Source: Paracoccus aminophilus JCM 7686 (GTDB lineage: Bacteria > Pseudomonadota > Alphaproteobacteria > Rhodobacterales > Rhodobacteraceae). Taken from it: a DNA stretch of 64,000 bases. Location of the stretch: NCBI RefSeq assembly GCF_000444995.1, contig NC_022041.1, positions 2,917,501 through 2,981,500 of the forward strand, in the 5' to 3' direction. Of this stretch, positions 44,009 through 54,593 are shown in pieces. Below the pieces are notes generated by a model. That model worked only from the letters and a program-made list of their open reading frames with translations, ran no database searches and had not been told where the DNA came from. A program made the position numbers and the translations under genes. Every line of letters starts with the position of its first letter. The stretch's first letter is position 1.

Positions 44009-44221
44009 CACTCAAGCACTCTTTGTTCGTCAAACTTACAAGGGTGCTACAGGATGTTTATGTCTTCGATAACCCCTCTTCGCACGGCACCTCGACCATC
44101 GGCAGCCAGGCGCCGCACCAGGACGGCAAACCCATTTCTTCATCAGACAAATACCCACCGCGACCGCGACACCCGCGATCACGGCGGCATAGGGGCCGAA
44201 CAGGCAAAGCCCCGCCATATC

Positions 44222-44246
44222 CGGACGCCGCGACCGGCGGCGTCCG
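44222..44246 (-). terminator. Hairpin after katG
   Basis: Nine-base-pair stem CGGACGCCG/CGGCGTCCG with a 7-nt loop, 12 nt after the katG stop. No T-run follows on the minus strand, so it is a weak terminator or 3' stabiliser. The 210 nt between it and the ROK gene hold no supported gene. Confidence 0.5.
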
Positions 44247-44258
44247 AAGCAGCAAGCC

Positions 44259-46523
<2,265 letters not shown>

Positions 46524-46602
46524 TTAGCGAATACATCTGGGCCGAAAACCGGGACGAAGCCGGTCAGCCGTCGCGCGACTCAAGTAGTAGCATCGCATTT
46601 TC

Positions 46603-46627
46603 ATCAGAAGAATTTGTATTTTCTGAT
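46603..46627. promoter_or_regulatory. Inverted repeat in the katG-oxyR intergenic region
   Basis: ATCAGAA-N11-TTCTGAT, perfect 7-bp arms, 20 nt upstream of the oxyR ATG and 113 nt upstream of katG, in an AT-rich stretch. The T-N11-A spacing is that of LysR-type regulator sites, so it is the best candidate OxyR-binding box for both genes. Confidence 0.65.
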
Positions 46628-46647
46628 TGCTTCGATAATATTACCTG

Positions 46648-47556
46648 ATGACAAATCTCACCCTCAAACAACTCCGCTACTTCGAGGCCCTCGCGCGCCA
46701 CGGCCATTTCGGTCGCGCTGCCGATGATTGCGCGATTACCCAACCGGCGTTGTCGATGCAGATCAAGGAACTCGAGGAAAGTCTTGGCAACCCGCTCTTC
46801 GAACGCGCGCCCCGGGCGATTCGCCTGACCCGCTTCGGCACGCTTTTCGCCGAACGCGCCCGCAAGATCCTGCGCGAGGTCGAAGAGCTCGAAGATCTCG
46901 CCCGCATGGCCGGAGACCGGCTCTCTGGCGCGCTGCGCCTCGGGGTCATCCCAACGGTCGCCCCCTATCTGCTGCCGCGCATCATCGCCAAACTTGGCGT
47001 CAGCCACCCCGAGATCGACCTCCACCTGCGCGAAACCACCACCCCGAAACTCCTGCAAGAACTCGGTGAGGGCAAACTCGACGCCGCCATTATCGCTTTG
47101 CCGGTCTCAGAGCCCACCCTGACCGAGACCCCGCTCTTTCGCGAAAACTTCGTCCTCGTCCGCCCCGAGGCAGATCGCGGCCGTCCGGTGCCAACTCCCG
47201 ACAACTTGCGCAAAATGCGCCTCCTGCTGCTCGAAGAAGGCCATTGCTTCCGCGATCAGGCGCTGTCCTTTTGCGATATGTCCGATCACCACCCGCGCGA
47301 AATGCTGGACGGAAGCTCGCTCGCGACCCTGGTCCAGATGGTCGGCGCAGGCATCGGCGTCACCCTCATCCCAGAGATGGCGGTGCCGGTCGAAACCCGC
47401 TCCGCCGCCGTCGCCGTCAGCCAGTTCAGCGAACCCCGCCCCTCACGCCTCATCGGCATGGTCTGGCGCAAGACCACTCCGCTCGCACCCCAACTCGCCA
47501 GCATCTGCGAAACCGTGCGCCAGGCCACGACGCCACTCCCGAACACCGCAGCTTGA
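46648..47556 (+). CDS. oxyR: Hydrogen-peroxide-sensing regulator OxyR
   Basis: 302-residue LysR-type regulator. DNA-binding domain 1-65 (LTLKQLRYFEALARHGHFGR). The redox switch is Cys200 and Cys209 (EEGHCFRDQALSFCD), matching Cys199/Cys208 of E. coli OxyR, which separates it from other LysR proteins. Located divergently from katG, its standard target. No strong ribosome site is visible before the ATG. Confidence 0.95.
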   Translation: MTNLTLKQLRYFEALARHGHFGRAADDCAITQPALSMQIKELEESLGNPLFERAPRAIRLTRFGTLFAERARKILREVEELEDLARMAGDRLSGALRLGVIPTVAPYLLPRIIAKLGVSHPEIDLHLRETTTPKLLQELGEGKLDAAIIALPVSEPTLTETPLFRENFVLVRPEADRGRPVPTPDNLRKMRLLLLEEGHCFRDQALSFCDMSDHHPREMLDGSSLATLVQMVGAGIGVTLIPEMAVPVETRSAAVAVSQFSEPRPSRLIGMVWRKTTPLAPQLASICETVRQATTPLPNTAA

Positions 47557-47927
47557 CCAGGCCGTACGGACAGACCCGCGCCTTCTTCATCACAAAAATA
47601 CCCAAAAAGCCGTGCCAAAGGCGTGCCCGAGGCCCGGTTTCTCCGACACCCAGCCACGGCATTTTCGCGCTTCCGGGCAGGCCCGATCAACCGCTCCGTC
47701 ACTCCGAAGCGACTAAGATCGCGAACAAAATCGCTCAGCGCCCGTTGCATCCGGTCGAAAGGATCGCGCTCCGGCCGCCAGTCGAGAAACTCCCCATCGA
47801 TGAACACCCGGCCAGCCCATAGATCAACGCGCGGCGCGACAGCACCGCCCCCCACGCGGGGCTTGATCACGGCGCAGGCATTGCCCATCTCGGGCAGGCC
47901 TCGTCTTATGCCGTCAGGGATTGCACC
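47557..47927. other. 371-bp region without an intact gene
   Basis: Between oxyR and the esterase. The minus strand has one frame whose first ~70 codons look protein-like (VDLWAGRVFIDGEFLDWRPE, MQRALSDFVRDLSRFG), but it would continue far into oxyR; it may be the remnant of a lost gene. A copy of the GGGTATTTTT repeat lies at 47581-47603 on the minus strand. Nothing else recognised. Confidence 0.4.
47581..47603 (-). repeat. Intergenic GGGTATTTTTGTGATGAAGAA element
   Basis: Read on the minus strand, GGGTATTTTTGTGATGAAGA matches the element at 51416-51442 at 20 of 23 positions. Rhodobacteraceae genomes carry many short intergenic elements of this look, usually close to gene 3' ends; function unknown. 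Confidence 0.6.
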
Positions 47928-48521
47928 ATGAGCTATGAATTCGCCCAAACCTCAGGTCAGGACGGCGCGCCGCTGATTTTCACCTTCCACGGCACCGGCG
48001 GCGACGAGCATCAGTTTCATGGGCTCGCCCAAAAGCTCTGGCCGGGCGCGCATGTGATCTCGCCCCGCGGAGACGTGTCCGAATATGGCGCGGCGCGCTA
48101 TTTCCGCCGCAAGGCCGAGGGCGTCTATGATATGGAGGATCTCGCGCGCCGCACCGAGACCATGGCCAAGTTCATGGCGGAAGAGACCCAGCGCAGCGGT
48201 GCCCCGCGCGTGATCGCTCTGGGCTATTCGAACGGCGCGAATATCCTCGCCTCGGTCCTCTTGACCCATCCCGAGATCGTCACTGACGCCATATTGCTGC
48301 ATCCGCTGATCCCCTGGCAGCCTGCGCCGCAACCGGGGCTGCAGGGGCGCCGAGTTCTGGTAACCGCCGGGCGTCACGATCCGATCTGCCCCCCTGCCGA
48401 GACCGAGCGTCTGAACCGCTATCTCGGCGAGCAGGGAGTCGCCTTGACCGAGTTCTGGACCAATGGCGGCCACGGGATCGAGCGAGAGGAAATCGCGGCG
48501 GTTGCGGATTTCCTGAAATAA
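47928..48521 (+). CDS. Phospholipase/carboxylesterase-type alpha/beta hydrolase (MhqD-like)
   Basis: 197-residue serine esterase (PF02230-like). Oxyanion motif FTFHGTGGDEHQF, nucleophile GYSNG (Ser101), acid Asp151 (AGRHDPICP) and base His182 (NGGHGIE). MhqD-type members are linked to quinone or hydroperoxide stress, which would suit the position beside oxyR, but this is inference. AGGGA lies 7 nt before the ATG. Confidence 0.85.
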   Translation: MSYEFAQTSGQDGAPLIFTFHGTGGDEHQFHGLAQKLWPGAHVISPRGDVSEYGAARYFRRKAEGVYDMEDLARRTETMAKFMAEETQRSGAPRVIALGYSNGANILASVLLTHPEIVTDAILLHPLIPWQPAPQPGLQGRRVLVTAGRHDPICPPAETERLNRYLGEQGVALTEFWTNGGHGIEREEIAAVADFLK

Positions 48522-48813
48522 TAAGGCCGTCACATCGGGGCGCCTTCATTCGCCCCGATGCTGGGCGCGACAATGCCCGTCATCCATAAAGCGAGCGGCC
48601 GCAGATCCATTAATCCTTTACGGGATCATCGGCACAAACAGGCCGATCCGGACCGAAAGTTCGGCAAGAAAAGGCTGCTTGATGATCGCAAATCTTTGTT
48701 ACCGCAGTTCTGGTTGCGCGGCGATCGAAGATCGTATTTCTCCCTCGAAAACATATTTCCTCCGCTCATCTGATTTCGGCGGGTGTCCGTTAGATTGCGC
48801 CCGATAGGTTAAA

Positions 48814-49542
48814 ATGACAGCCAGAACCCAAGCAAGACTGATTCCAAACCCTGTCGGTGACTACAACCCAATCCCCCAATACGGCCCCGTCAAAACATAT
48901 CGAAGCCTCGTGATCGGCGGCACGAAGATGTCCGCCCTTCTTTGGCCAAAGAACACGCTCACCCAAGGGACATCGAGCCAGCGCGGCGGGACGACAGCAA
49001 CCAATCTGAAAGCTGCAATCTCGGCGCTGAAAGCGACAGATGACAACAAATACTGGATTGCCGGCCATCTGCTCAATGCGGAAATGGGCGGTCGCGGAGA
49101 AGAGCAAAGAAACCTCACGCCCTTGACCGGCGTCACCAATCAATCCCATGCCAGATTTGAAGGAGTGATCAAGAATGCTTTGGTCACACTCGATCGAACC
49201 TATTCAGAATCTCTGCGAGACAATGAGATCGATTCATTCTGGAGCGCACAATATTCTGTCTCTGTTCACGGGAATTACCATGACACCAATTCCCAGTATC
49301 AAGAGTACAATATGGCTCCAGAATATATCTCGCTTGAATTCAAATATTTTCGATTGAAGAAAACCGGACCAAGGATCTTGCTTTATGGCGGTTGGAGTTC
49401 GCTTTTCCCCCATCGGCACCTGTCTCATTTTGACCTCCGTTCGAATAATTATCGAGAGCTTTCGAAGACCGCCGGTGTCAGCGATTTTCAAATTCTCGAC
49501 GGCACCAACTCTGGCTTCCGGGCGAAGATCTATAATATCTGA
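48814..49542 (+). CDS. Solitary DNA/RNA non-specific endonuclease-like protein (possible toxin)
   Basis: 242 residues, no signal peptide. A compact motif at 83-116 reads AGHLLN (His85), GGRG, NLTPLT (Asn100), Asn109 and His112/Glu116, closely resembling the DRGH/AGH...N...N-x-x-H-x-x-x-E core of non-specific endonucleases found as toxic tips of polymorphic and contractile-injection effectors. N- and C-terminal parts are not recognised. The gene is clearly AT-richer than its neighbours (one line, 49261-49320, has 26 G+C of 60), has unusual codon use and stands alone, suggesting recent acquisition. No immunity gene is visible next to it. AGG lies 5 nt before the ATG. Confidence 0.6.
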   Translation: MTARTQARLIPNPVGDYNPIPQYGPVKTYRSLVIGGTKMSALLWPKNTLTQGTSSQRGGTTATNLKAAISALKATDDNKYWIAGHLLNAEMGGRGEEQRNLTPLTGVTNQSHARFEGVIKNALVTLDRTYSESLRDNEIDSFWSAQYSVSVHGNYHDTNSQYQEYNMAPEYISLEFKYFRLKKTGPRILLYGGWSSLFPHRHLSHFDLRSNNYRELSKTAGVSDFQILDGTNSGFRAKIYNI

Positions 49543-49554
49543 GATCTTCGCCCG
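49519..49554 (+). terminator. Long inverted repeat spanning the stop of the nuclease-like gene
   Basis: Perfect 13-bp arms CGGGCGAAGATCT/AGATCTTCGCCCG separated by 10 nt, with the TGA stop codon (49540-49542) at the edge of the loop. No T-run follows. It may end transcription from both this gene and the convergent ade gene, or mark an insertion boundary. Confidence 0.6.
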
Positions 49555-49612
49555 CCATGCTGTCGCGAACCCGGGTGCAGATATAGGGAGCCATCGCGAC
49601 CCGCGCGCTGCC

Positions 49613-51313
49613 TCAGCCCGGAATGATCTCGAATTTCTCGACATCGACCATGCCGCGGTCGGTGATCTTCAGCGCGGGGATCACCGGCAGCGCGAGGAAG
49701 GCGAGTTGCAGGAAAGGCTCTTCCAGCGTCACGCCAAGGCTATGGGCCGCCTCACGCAGCTTGACCAGCCGCGCGCGCACTGCCTCGAACGGATCAAGGC
49801 TCATCAGCCCGGCGACAGGAAGCGGCAGTTCAGCCAGAATCTTGCCGGCTTCGGTGACGACGAAACCGCCCTCGATCTCGCTCAGCCGGTTCGCGGCTAG
49901 GGCCATATCGTCGTAATCCGCGCCGATCACCGCGATATTGTGATGGTCATGGCAAACGGTCGAGGCAATCGCGCCGCGTTTGATCCCGAAACCCTTGACG
50001 AAACCCGTGGCGATATTGCCGTTCTTGCCGTGCCGCTCGATCACTGCGATGCGCATCAGATCGCGGGCGGGATCGGGGCGTTTGTCGCCATCCTCGATCG
50101 CGATATCTTCATAAAGATGCTGGGTGATGATCTTGCCTTCCATGATGCCGATGACATCGGTGGTGGCGTGATTGGCGCTGTTGCGGAAATCGCGGGCCGT
50201 GACTTTCGGCGCCTTGACCGAGTGGCGCCCGATCTCGGGCAGGGTCTCGCGCGCAGCCAAAGCCGCCTCATCGACGACGCGGCCCGCCGCAAGGACGAGC
50301 TGCGCGTGGCAACCTTCAAGGCTATCAATCGCCACGATATCGGCGCGCAACCCCGGCGCAATCAGCCCGCGATCCTTCAGGCCAAACGCCTCGGCGGCCG
50401 AAAGCGATGCCGCGCGATAGGCGGCGAGCACCGGCGTGCCCAGCGCGATCAGGCGGCGGATCATGTAATCGAGGTGACCATGTTCCGCGATATCAAGCGG
50501 ATTGCGGTCATCAGTGCACAGGCACAGATAGGCGCTGGTGCGCTCGGTCAGAAGCGGTTGCAGCGCATCGAGATCTTTCGAGACCGAGCCCTCGCGGATC
50601 AGGACGCGCATGCCCTTTTGCAGCTTCTCGCGCGCTTCTTCGGCGGTGGTCGCCTCGTGTTCGGTGCGGATGCCCGCCGCGATATAGGCGTTGAGATCGC
50701 GGCCCGAGAGCTGCGGGCAATGGCCGTCGATATGGCCGCCCCGAAACAGCTCAAGCTTGGCCATCGCGCCCGGATCGCGGTGGATGACGCCGGGATAGTT
50801 CATGAATTCAGCTAGCCCGATCCCCGAGGGATGGCCGCGCAGGGGCGCGAGATCTTCGGCCTCGATCCGCGCGCCGGTCGTCTCCATCTCGGTCGAGGGC
50901 ACGCAGGAGGAAAGCTGGACGCGTAGATCCATCAGCAGGTGCTCAGAGGCTTTCTGGAACCAGCGAATGCCCTCGGTGCCGATGACATTGGCGATCTCAT
51001 GCGGATCGCAGATCGCCGTGGTGATGCCGCGCGGCGTGACGCAGCGGTCGAATTCATGCGGCGTGATCAGGCTGCTTTCGACATGGAGATGCGTGTCGAT
51101 GAAACCCGGCACGAGGATCAGCCCCGAGACGTCAATGACCCTTTTGCCCTCATAGGCCCCACAGGTCCCCACGATCCGGTCGCCGGTGATCGCGACATCG
51201 CCCTCGAGGAGATCTCCGGTGACAAGATCGAAAACCCGCCCGCCGCGCAGGACAAGATCGGCTGGCGCTTCGCCGCGTGCGGTTGAAATAAGGGCGGAAA
51301 GCGGGGTGGTCAT
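49613..51313 (-). CDS. ade: Adenine deaminase
   Basis: 566-residue amidohydrolase converting adenine to hypoxanthine and ammonia for purine salvage. Metal site [18 protein letters not shown], catalytic block [31 protein letters not shown] and the family-specific C-terminal [25 protein letters not shown] precedes the ATG. Convergent with the nuclease-like gene; divergent from the cupin gene. Confidence 0.96.
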   Translation of the reverse strand: MTTPLSALISTARGEAPADLVLRGGRVFDLVTGDLLEGDVAITGDRIVGTCGAYEGKRVIDVSGLILVPGFIDTHLHVESSLITPHEFDRCVTPRGITTAICDPHEIANVIGTEGIRWFQKASEHLLMDLRVQLSSCVPSTEMETTGARIEAEDLAPLRGHPSGIGLAEFMNYPGVIHRDPGAMAKLELFRGGHIDGHCPQLSGRDLNAYIAAGIRTEHEATTAEEAREKLQKGMRVLIREGSVSKDLDALQPLLTERTSAYLCLCTDDRNPLDIAEHGHLDYMIRRLIALGTPVLAAYRAASLSAAEAFGLKDRGLIAPGLRADIVAIDSLEGCHAQLVLAAGRVVDEAALAARETLPEIGRHSVKAPKVTARDFRNSANHATTDVIGIMEGKIITQHLYEDIAIEDGDKRPDPARDLMRIAVIERHGKNGNIATGFVKGFGIKRGAIASTVCHDHHNIAVIGADYDDMALAANRLSEIEGGFVVTEAGKILAELPLPVAGLMSLDPFEAVRARLVKLREAAHSLGVTLEEPFLQLAFLALPVIPALKITDRGMVDVEKFEIIPG

Positions 51314-51380
51314 GGTCTTATCCTTTGCGCTTTCGCCCCTTCATAGCGCGGGAATGCGGAAAGGAGAACTGATCCTGTGC

Positions 51381-51442
51381 GGGGGCTCTGCCCCCGGCCC
51401 TGACGGGCCTCCCCCGGGGTATTTTCGTGACGAAGAAAGCGG
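51381..51442 (+). repeat. Intergenic repeat: GC hairpin plus GGGGTATTTTCGTGACGAAGAA
   Basis: GGGGGC-TCT-GCCCCC followed by a second G/C-rich segment and then GGGGTATTTTCGTGACGAAG at 51416. The latter part is shared with 47581-47603. Lies between the divergent ade and cupin genes. Confidence 0.6.
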
Positions 51443-51567
51443 AAGCCCGGGCGGCTACGACTTAAGGCCGGGCTGATTGGGGGGGAGGCGGCGGCTAGGC
51501 TTGGGAAGGGAATTTTACCTACAGGAATGTTTGTGACGCGCGGCATGCGCTCAGAGGAGGAACGCAG

Positions 51568-51924
51568 ATGGCGATCAAGAAATTCGGGACCTACAAGGCT
51601 CCTAACGTCGCACCGATCACCGAGGATCTGGACTGGTGGACCCCGGTCGAGGGCAAGCCGACGATGAAGACCTGGATCGAGAATGCGACGGCGGACGGGC
51701 AGTATCTGACCGGCTATTGGGAGGCCACGCCGGGCAGCTACCGCGTCACCTACGGCGTCGATGAATTCATCCATATGTTCGAAGGCAAGGTCACGCTGAC
51801 CGCCGATGGCGAAGCGCCCCAGCATTTCCAGGCGGGCGACACGTTCCAGATCGAAAAGGGCTGGACCGGCATCTGGAAGACCGAAGAGACCGTGCGCAAG
51901 TGCTTTGCGATTCGCGTGAGCTGA
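51568..51924 (+). CDS. Cupin-domain protein (Cupin_3 type)
   Basis: 118 residues forming a single beta-barrel cupin of the ureidoglycine aminohydrolase-like Cupin_3 group: MKTWIENATADGQYLTGYWE, YRVTYGVDEFIHMFEGKVTL (Glu/His metal motif region), FQAGDTFQIEKGWTGIWKTE. Enzymatic role unknown; the group includes ureide and organic-acid related proteins. A near-ideal GAGGAGGAAC ribosome site precedes the ATG and a terminator follows, so it is probably a well-translated single gene. Confidence 0.85.
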   Translation: MAIKKFGTYKAPNVAPITEDLDWWTPVEGKPTMKTWIENATADGQYLTGYWEATPGSYRVTYGVDEFIHMFEGKVTLTADGEAPQHFQAGDTFQIEKGWTGIWKTEETVRKCFAIRVS

Positions 51925-51949
51925 GCGGTTTCATCTGACGACGATTTTT

Positions 51950-51980
51950 GGGCGGGTGGCTTGCGGGTCGCCCGCCCTTT
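51950..51980 (+). terminator. Terminator after the cupin gene
   Basis: Stem GGGCGGG/CCCGCCC with a 14-nt loop followed by TTTTC, 26 nt after the cupin stop. Confidence 0.7.
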
Positions 51981-52104
51981 TCATTGGGCCCTCATGCAAC
52001 TTCTGCGAGGGCGCGGGTGTTTTCTTTGGCTGTCGGACGGGGTGGCTGTCACAACTGGCGCGGCTGGCTCGTCTTATGGGGGTAGCGATCTTTCAAGGAC
52101 GACG

Positions 52105-52566
52105 ATGATGAGCACCCGTTTGAATTATTACCGCGCCTCTCCTGCCGCGATGAAGGCGATGATGGCGATTGAAGAGGCCACCAAAGGGCTGAGCATTCCG
52201 CTGGCGTTGCGCGAATTGGTGAAGATGCGCGTCTCGCAGATCAATGGCTGCGCCTATTGCCTGAACATGCATGCCCCGGATGCGCGGGCGGCTGGGGTCT
52301 CGCAGCAAAAGCTGGACGTGCTGGCGGCCTGGCGTGAGAGCCCGGCCTTTGATGCGCGCGAGCGGGCGGCTTTGGCTTGGGCCGATGCGCTGACCCGGCT
52401 GGAGGCGAGCGGGGCGCCCGACAGCGATTATGCCGCAGTGGTCGAGGTATTCAGCGAGACCGAGGTGGTTGATCTGACGCTGGTCATCAATGTCATCAAC
52501 GCCTGGAACCGCTTTGCCGTGGGCTTCCGCTCGCAGCATCCGGTGGCGCAGGACCATGCCGCCTGA
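52105..52566 (+). CDS. AhpD-like carboxymuconolactone-decarboxylase-family protein
   Basis: 153-residue alkylhydroperoxidase-like protein. The redox motif is NGCAYCLNMHAPDAR (C-x-x-C plus the relay His), preceded by LALRELVKMRVSQI; SETEVVDLTLVINVINAWNR is the second family helix. Such proteins reduce peroxides or act as thiol partners of sigma factors. ATG at 52105 with AAGGA just upstream (52108 possible). The sigma-factor gene starts 11 nt before its stop, so the two are coupled. Confidence 0.9.
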   Translation: MMSTRLNYYRASPAAMKAMMAIEEATKGLSIPLALRELVKMRVSQINGCAYCLNMHAPDARAAGVSQQKLDVLAAWRESPAFDARERAALAWADALTRLEASGAPDSDYAAVVEVFSETEVVDLTLVINVINAWNRFAVGFRSQHPVAQDHAA

Positions 52567-53440
52567 TCCGCAGGCAGCGATTTTCGAAGGTGAGCGGCGT
52601 CGGTTGATGGCGCTCGCCTATCGCATGACCGGCTCGGTCGCGGAGAGCGAGGATCTCGTCCAGCAGGCTTGGCTGCGCTTTGCACAGGCGGAGGGTGTTG
52701 AGGATTCGGCGCGCTGGATGAGCACGGTGGTGACGCGGCTCGCGTTGGATCATCTCAAATCGGCGCGGGTGCGGCGCGAGGCCTATGTCGGGGCTTGGCT
52801 GCCCGAGCCCATTCTGAGCGACGCCGCGCCCGATGCCGAGGCGGGCTGGATCGTCACCGAAGAGGTCGGGATCGCGTTGGTGTTGATGCTTGAGCGGCTG
52901 ACGCCCGAGATGCGCGCGGCGTTTTTGCTGCGCGATGCCTTCGACTATGGCTTTGACGAGATCGGCGCGGTTTTGTGGCGCAGCGAAGCGGCATGCCGCC
53001 AGCTGGTCTCACGCGCCCGCAAACGGCTGATCGGGGTCGAGCCGGTCGCCGCGCGCCCCATAGCCGAGGCCGCCCCGATCGTCACCGCCTTTTGGCGTGC
53101 GAGCCGCGAGGGCGACATGCAGGCTTTGCTCGATCTTTTCGCCGAGGAGATCGAGGTTCATACCGATGGCGGCGGCAAGGTCACGGCGGCGATCAATGTG
53201 CTGCAAGGCCGCAGGCGGGCGGCGCAGCTCTTCGCCGGGATCGCGCGGAAATGGCCGATGCCGGAGCGCCCCTGCCCGCCCTTGTGCCGCATCAACGGCT
53301 CGCCGGGTTTTGTCTCGACCGAGCGCGGCGGCATCCGCCAAACCACCGCCCTGGAGATCCGCGAGGGCCGGATCACCGCGATCTGGATCATGCGCAACCC
53401 CGACAAGCTGCGCCATCTGCCCGAGGCACCCGCAGGTTAG
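52556..53440 (+). CDS. ECF sigma factor of the SigJ (ECF41) type
   Basis: 294 residues: sigma region 2 (~10-75; LMALAYRMTGSVAESEDLVQ), region 4 (~105-160; YGFDEIGAVLWRSEAACRQL), and a SnoaL-like C-terminal domain (~175-290). This layout with a neighbouring carboxymuconolactone-decarboxylase-type gene matches the ECF41 group, in which the C-terminal domain controls the sigma factor instead of a separate anti-sigma protein. Usual targets are its own promoter and the AhpD-type gene. Its stop overlaps the stop of the convergent gene by 4 nt (TTAG). Confidence 0.9.
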   Translation: MPPDPQAAIFEGERRRLMALAYRMTGSVAESEDLVQQAWLRFAQAEGVEDSARWMSTVVTRLALDHLKSARVRREAYVGAWLPEPILSDAAPDAEAGWIVTEEVGIALVLMLERLTPEMRAAFLLRDAFDYGFDEIGAVLWRSEAACRQLVSRARKRLIGVEPVAARPIAEAAPIVTAFWRASREGDMQALLDLFAEEIEVHTDGGGKVTAAINVLQGRRRAAQLFAGIARKWPMPERPCPPLCRINGSPGFVSTERGGIRQTTALEIREGRITAIWIMRNPDKLRHLPEAPAG

Positions 53441-54588
53441 AGAGTTTTGCTATAGCGCCGCAGCCGCCGGTTCGTGCGCGCAAGAAGATGCGAGATCTGG
53501 GCCGAGACCAGCGCCGCGAGCCAGCCCACGAGTCCCGCCAGCACCTGAAAGGCCTCATGGGTGACGCGCAAAGTCAGGCGCAGGAATTTGCTTTTGCCCG
53601 CCAGTTTCAGATAACCCGCCGTCTGCTCGCCCAGCGCGTCACTCGCGCGCGCCATCTTGCGCAGATCATTGAGATCATCGGTCTTGCCGAGCAGATAGAG
53701 CCCCTGACGCGGGCCGGTGCGGGCGACCATCTCTCCGGTCGCGCTGGCCAGATCGACCGCCGGGCGCAAGGCGTCCATCCGCACCACGCCGCGCAGATCG
53801 CTGATGCCGCGCACGGCGGGCAAGGCGGCCCAGTCGATGCCCTCTGCCGCCGCGCGGCGCAGGATGCGGGTCAGCCCCACCGGAATCTTTCCGGCGAGAT
53901 GGGCGAATTTCAAAAACCCCGCCCCCGCTTTCACGGTCAGCGAAGAGCCACCGCTGGCGAGCGCGAGCCCAGTTGCGCCCAGACCCACGACCGACAGCGT
54001 GGCGTCGATCTGATCGACCTCTTCGCCGCTGGCATAGGCGATCCCCGCCCGCGAGATCCCGGCAATATCGCCGATGGGCGTCAGATTGACGGCGATTCCG
54101 CAGATCATCGCGGTATTGAGCTCGCAACTCGCGCTATTCCAAGCGCAGCGCGCGCAAGAGCCCGCCGTGTGCAGGATCGAGTGATCCGCGTCATAAGTCT
54201 CGGTGATGCGGGTCTGAAGCTCGGGGGAAAGCGTGATCCCCTGCGCGGTGGCGATCTCGGTCAGGCTATTGATGACGATCCAGTCGCGCGGATCATTGGC
54301 CAGCTCTTCTGACAGCGCGGCCTCGAGGCGCGGCTGAGGGGCATCGCCAAGCGTCGCCCGCGTCATGGCGGCGCTGAGTTCCGACCCCGTGCGCTCGATC
54401 AGCCAGCGCCCACCGAGCGAGGTCGAAATCTGCCACAGCCCATGCGCGGAAAAGGCGAGAAACCCCAGTGCGACGACGGCAAGGATGAAGCGCAGCACCC
54501 GCCCGAAAAGGCGTCTGCCGCGCGACGAGTCGCTGGAGGGGTATCTGGGCGGAGCGACCAATGGGCGCTCTGCCCGCAACTCACGCAT
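53437..54588 (-). CDS. Membrane protein of unknown function
   Basis: 383 residues. A basic N-terminus and a first membrane helix at ~30-50 (FILAVVALGFLAFSAHGLWQ) are followed by a domain with a cysteine cluster (SCARCAWNSASCELN, then MIC), an Ala/Gly-rich helical stretch (LSVVGLGATGLALASGGSSL) and a last hydrophobic segment near the C-terminus. I do not recognise it. The start at 54588, 6 nt after the stop of the upstream dehydrogenase, is chosen because the longer frame is a shadow of that gene; the two are probably cotranscribed. Confidence 0.7.
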   Translation of the reverse strand: MRELRAERPLVAPPRYPSSDSSRGRRLFGRVLRFILAVVALGFLAFSAHGLWQISTSLGGRWLIERTGSELSAAMTRATLGDAPQPRLEAALSEELANDPRDWIVINSLTEIATAQGITLSPELQTRITETYDADHSILHTAGSCARCAWNSASCELNTAMICGIAVNLTPIGDIAGISRAGIAYASGEEVDQIDATLSVVGLGATGLALASGGSSLTVKAGAGFLKFAHLAGKIPVGLTRILRRAAAEGIDWAALPAVRGISDLRGVVRMDALRPAVDLASATGEMVARTGPRQGLYLLGKTDDLNDLRKMARASDALGEQTAGYLKLAGKSKFLRLTLRVTHEAFQVLAGLVGWLAALVSAQISHLLARTNRRLRRYSKTL

Positions 54589-54593
54589 TTGGC

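Noticed and set aside
44036..44218. A 60-codon minus-strand frame (MAGLCLFGPYAAVIAGVAVA) that could encode a single-span peptide
   Set aside because: It starts 3 nt beyond the katG hairpin with only a weak GGAT ribosome site, and a second overlapping frame of similar size exists; not enough to call a gene.
44012..44258. tRNA or small RNA gene in the gap between the ROK gene and katG
   Set aside because: No cloverleaf or promoter-terminator pair could be recognised by eye; only the katG hairpin and a weak ROK-type repeat are seen.
47286..47948. A 220-codon minus-strand frame overlapping oxyR and the esterase start
   Set aside because: Half of it is antisense to oxyR, which is well supported; only the upstream ~70 codons look coding, so it is described as a possible remnant.
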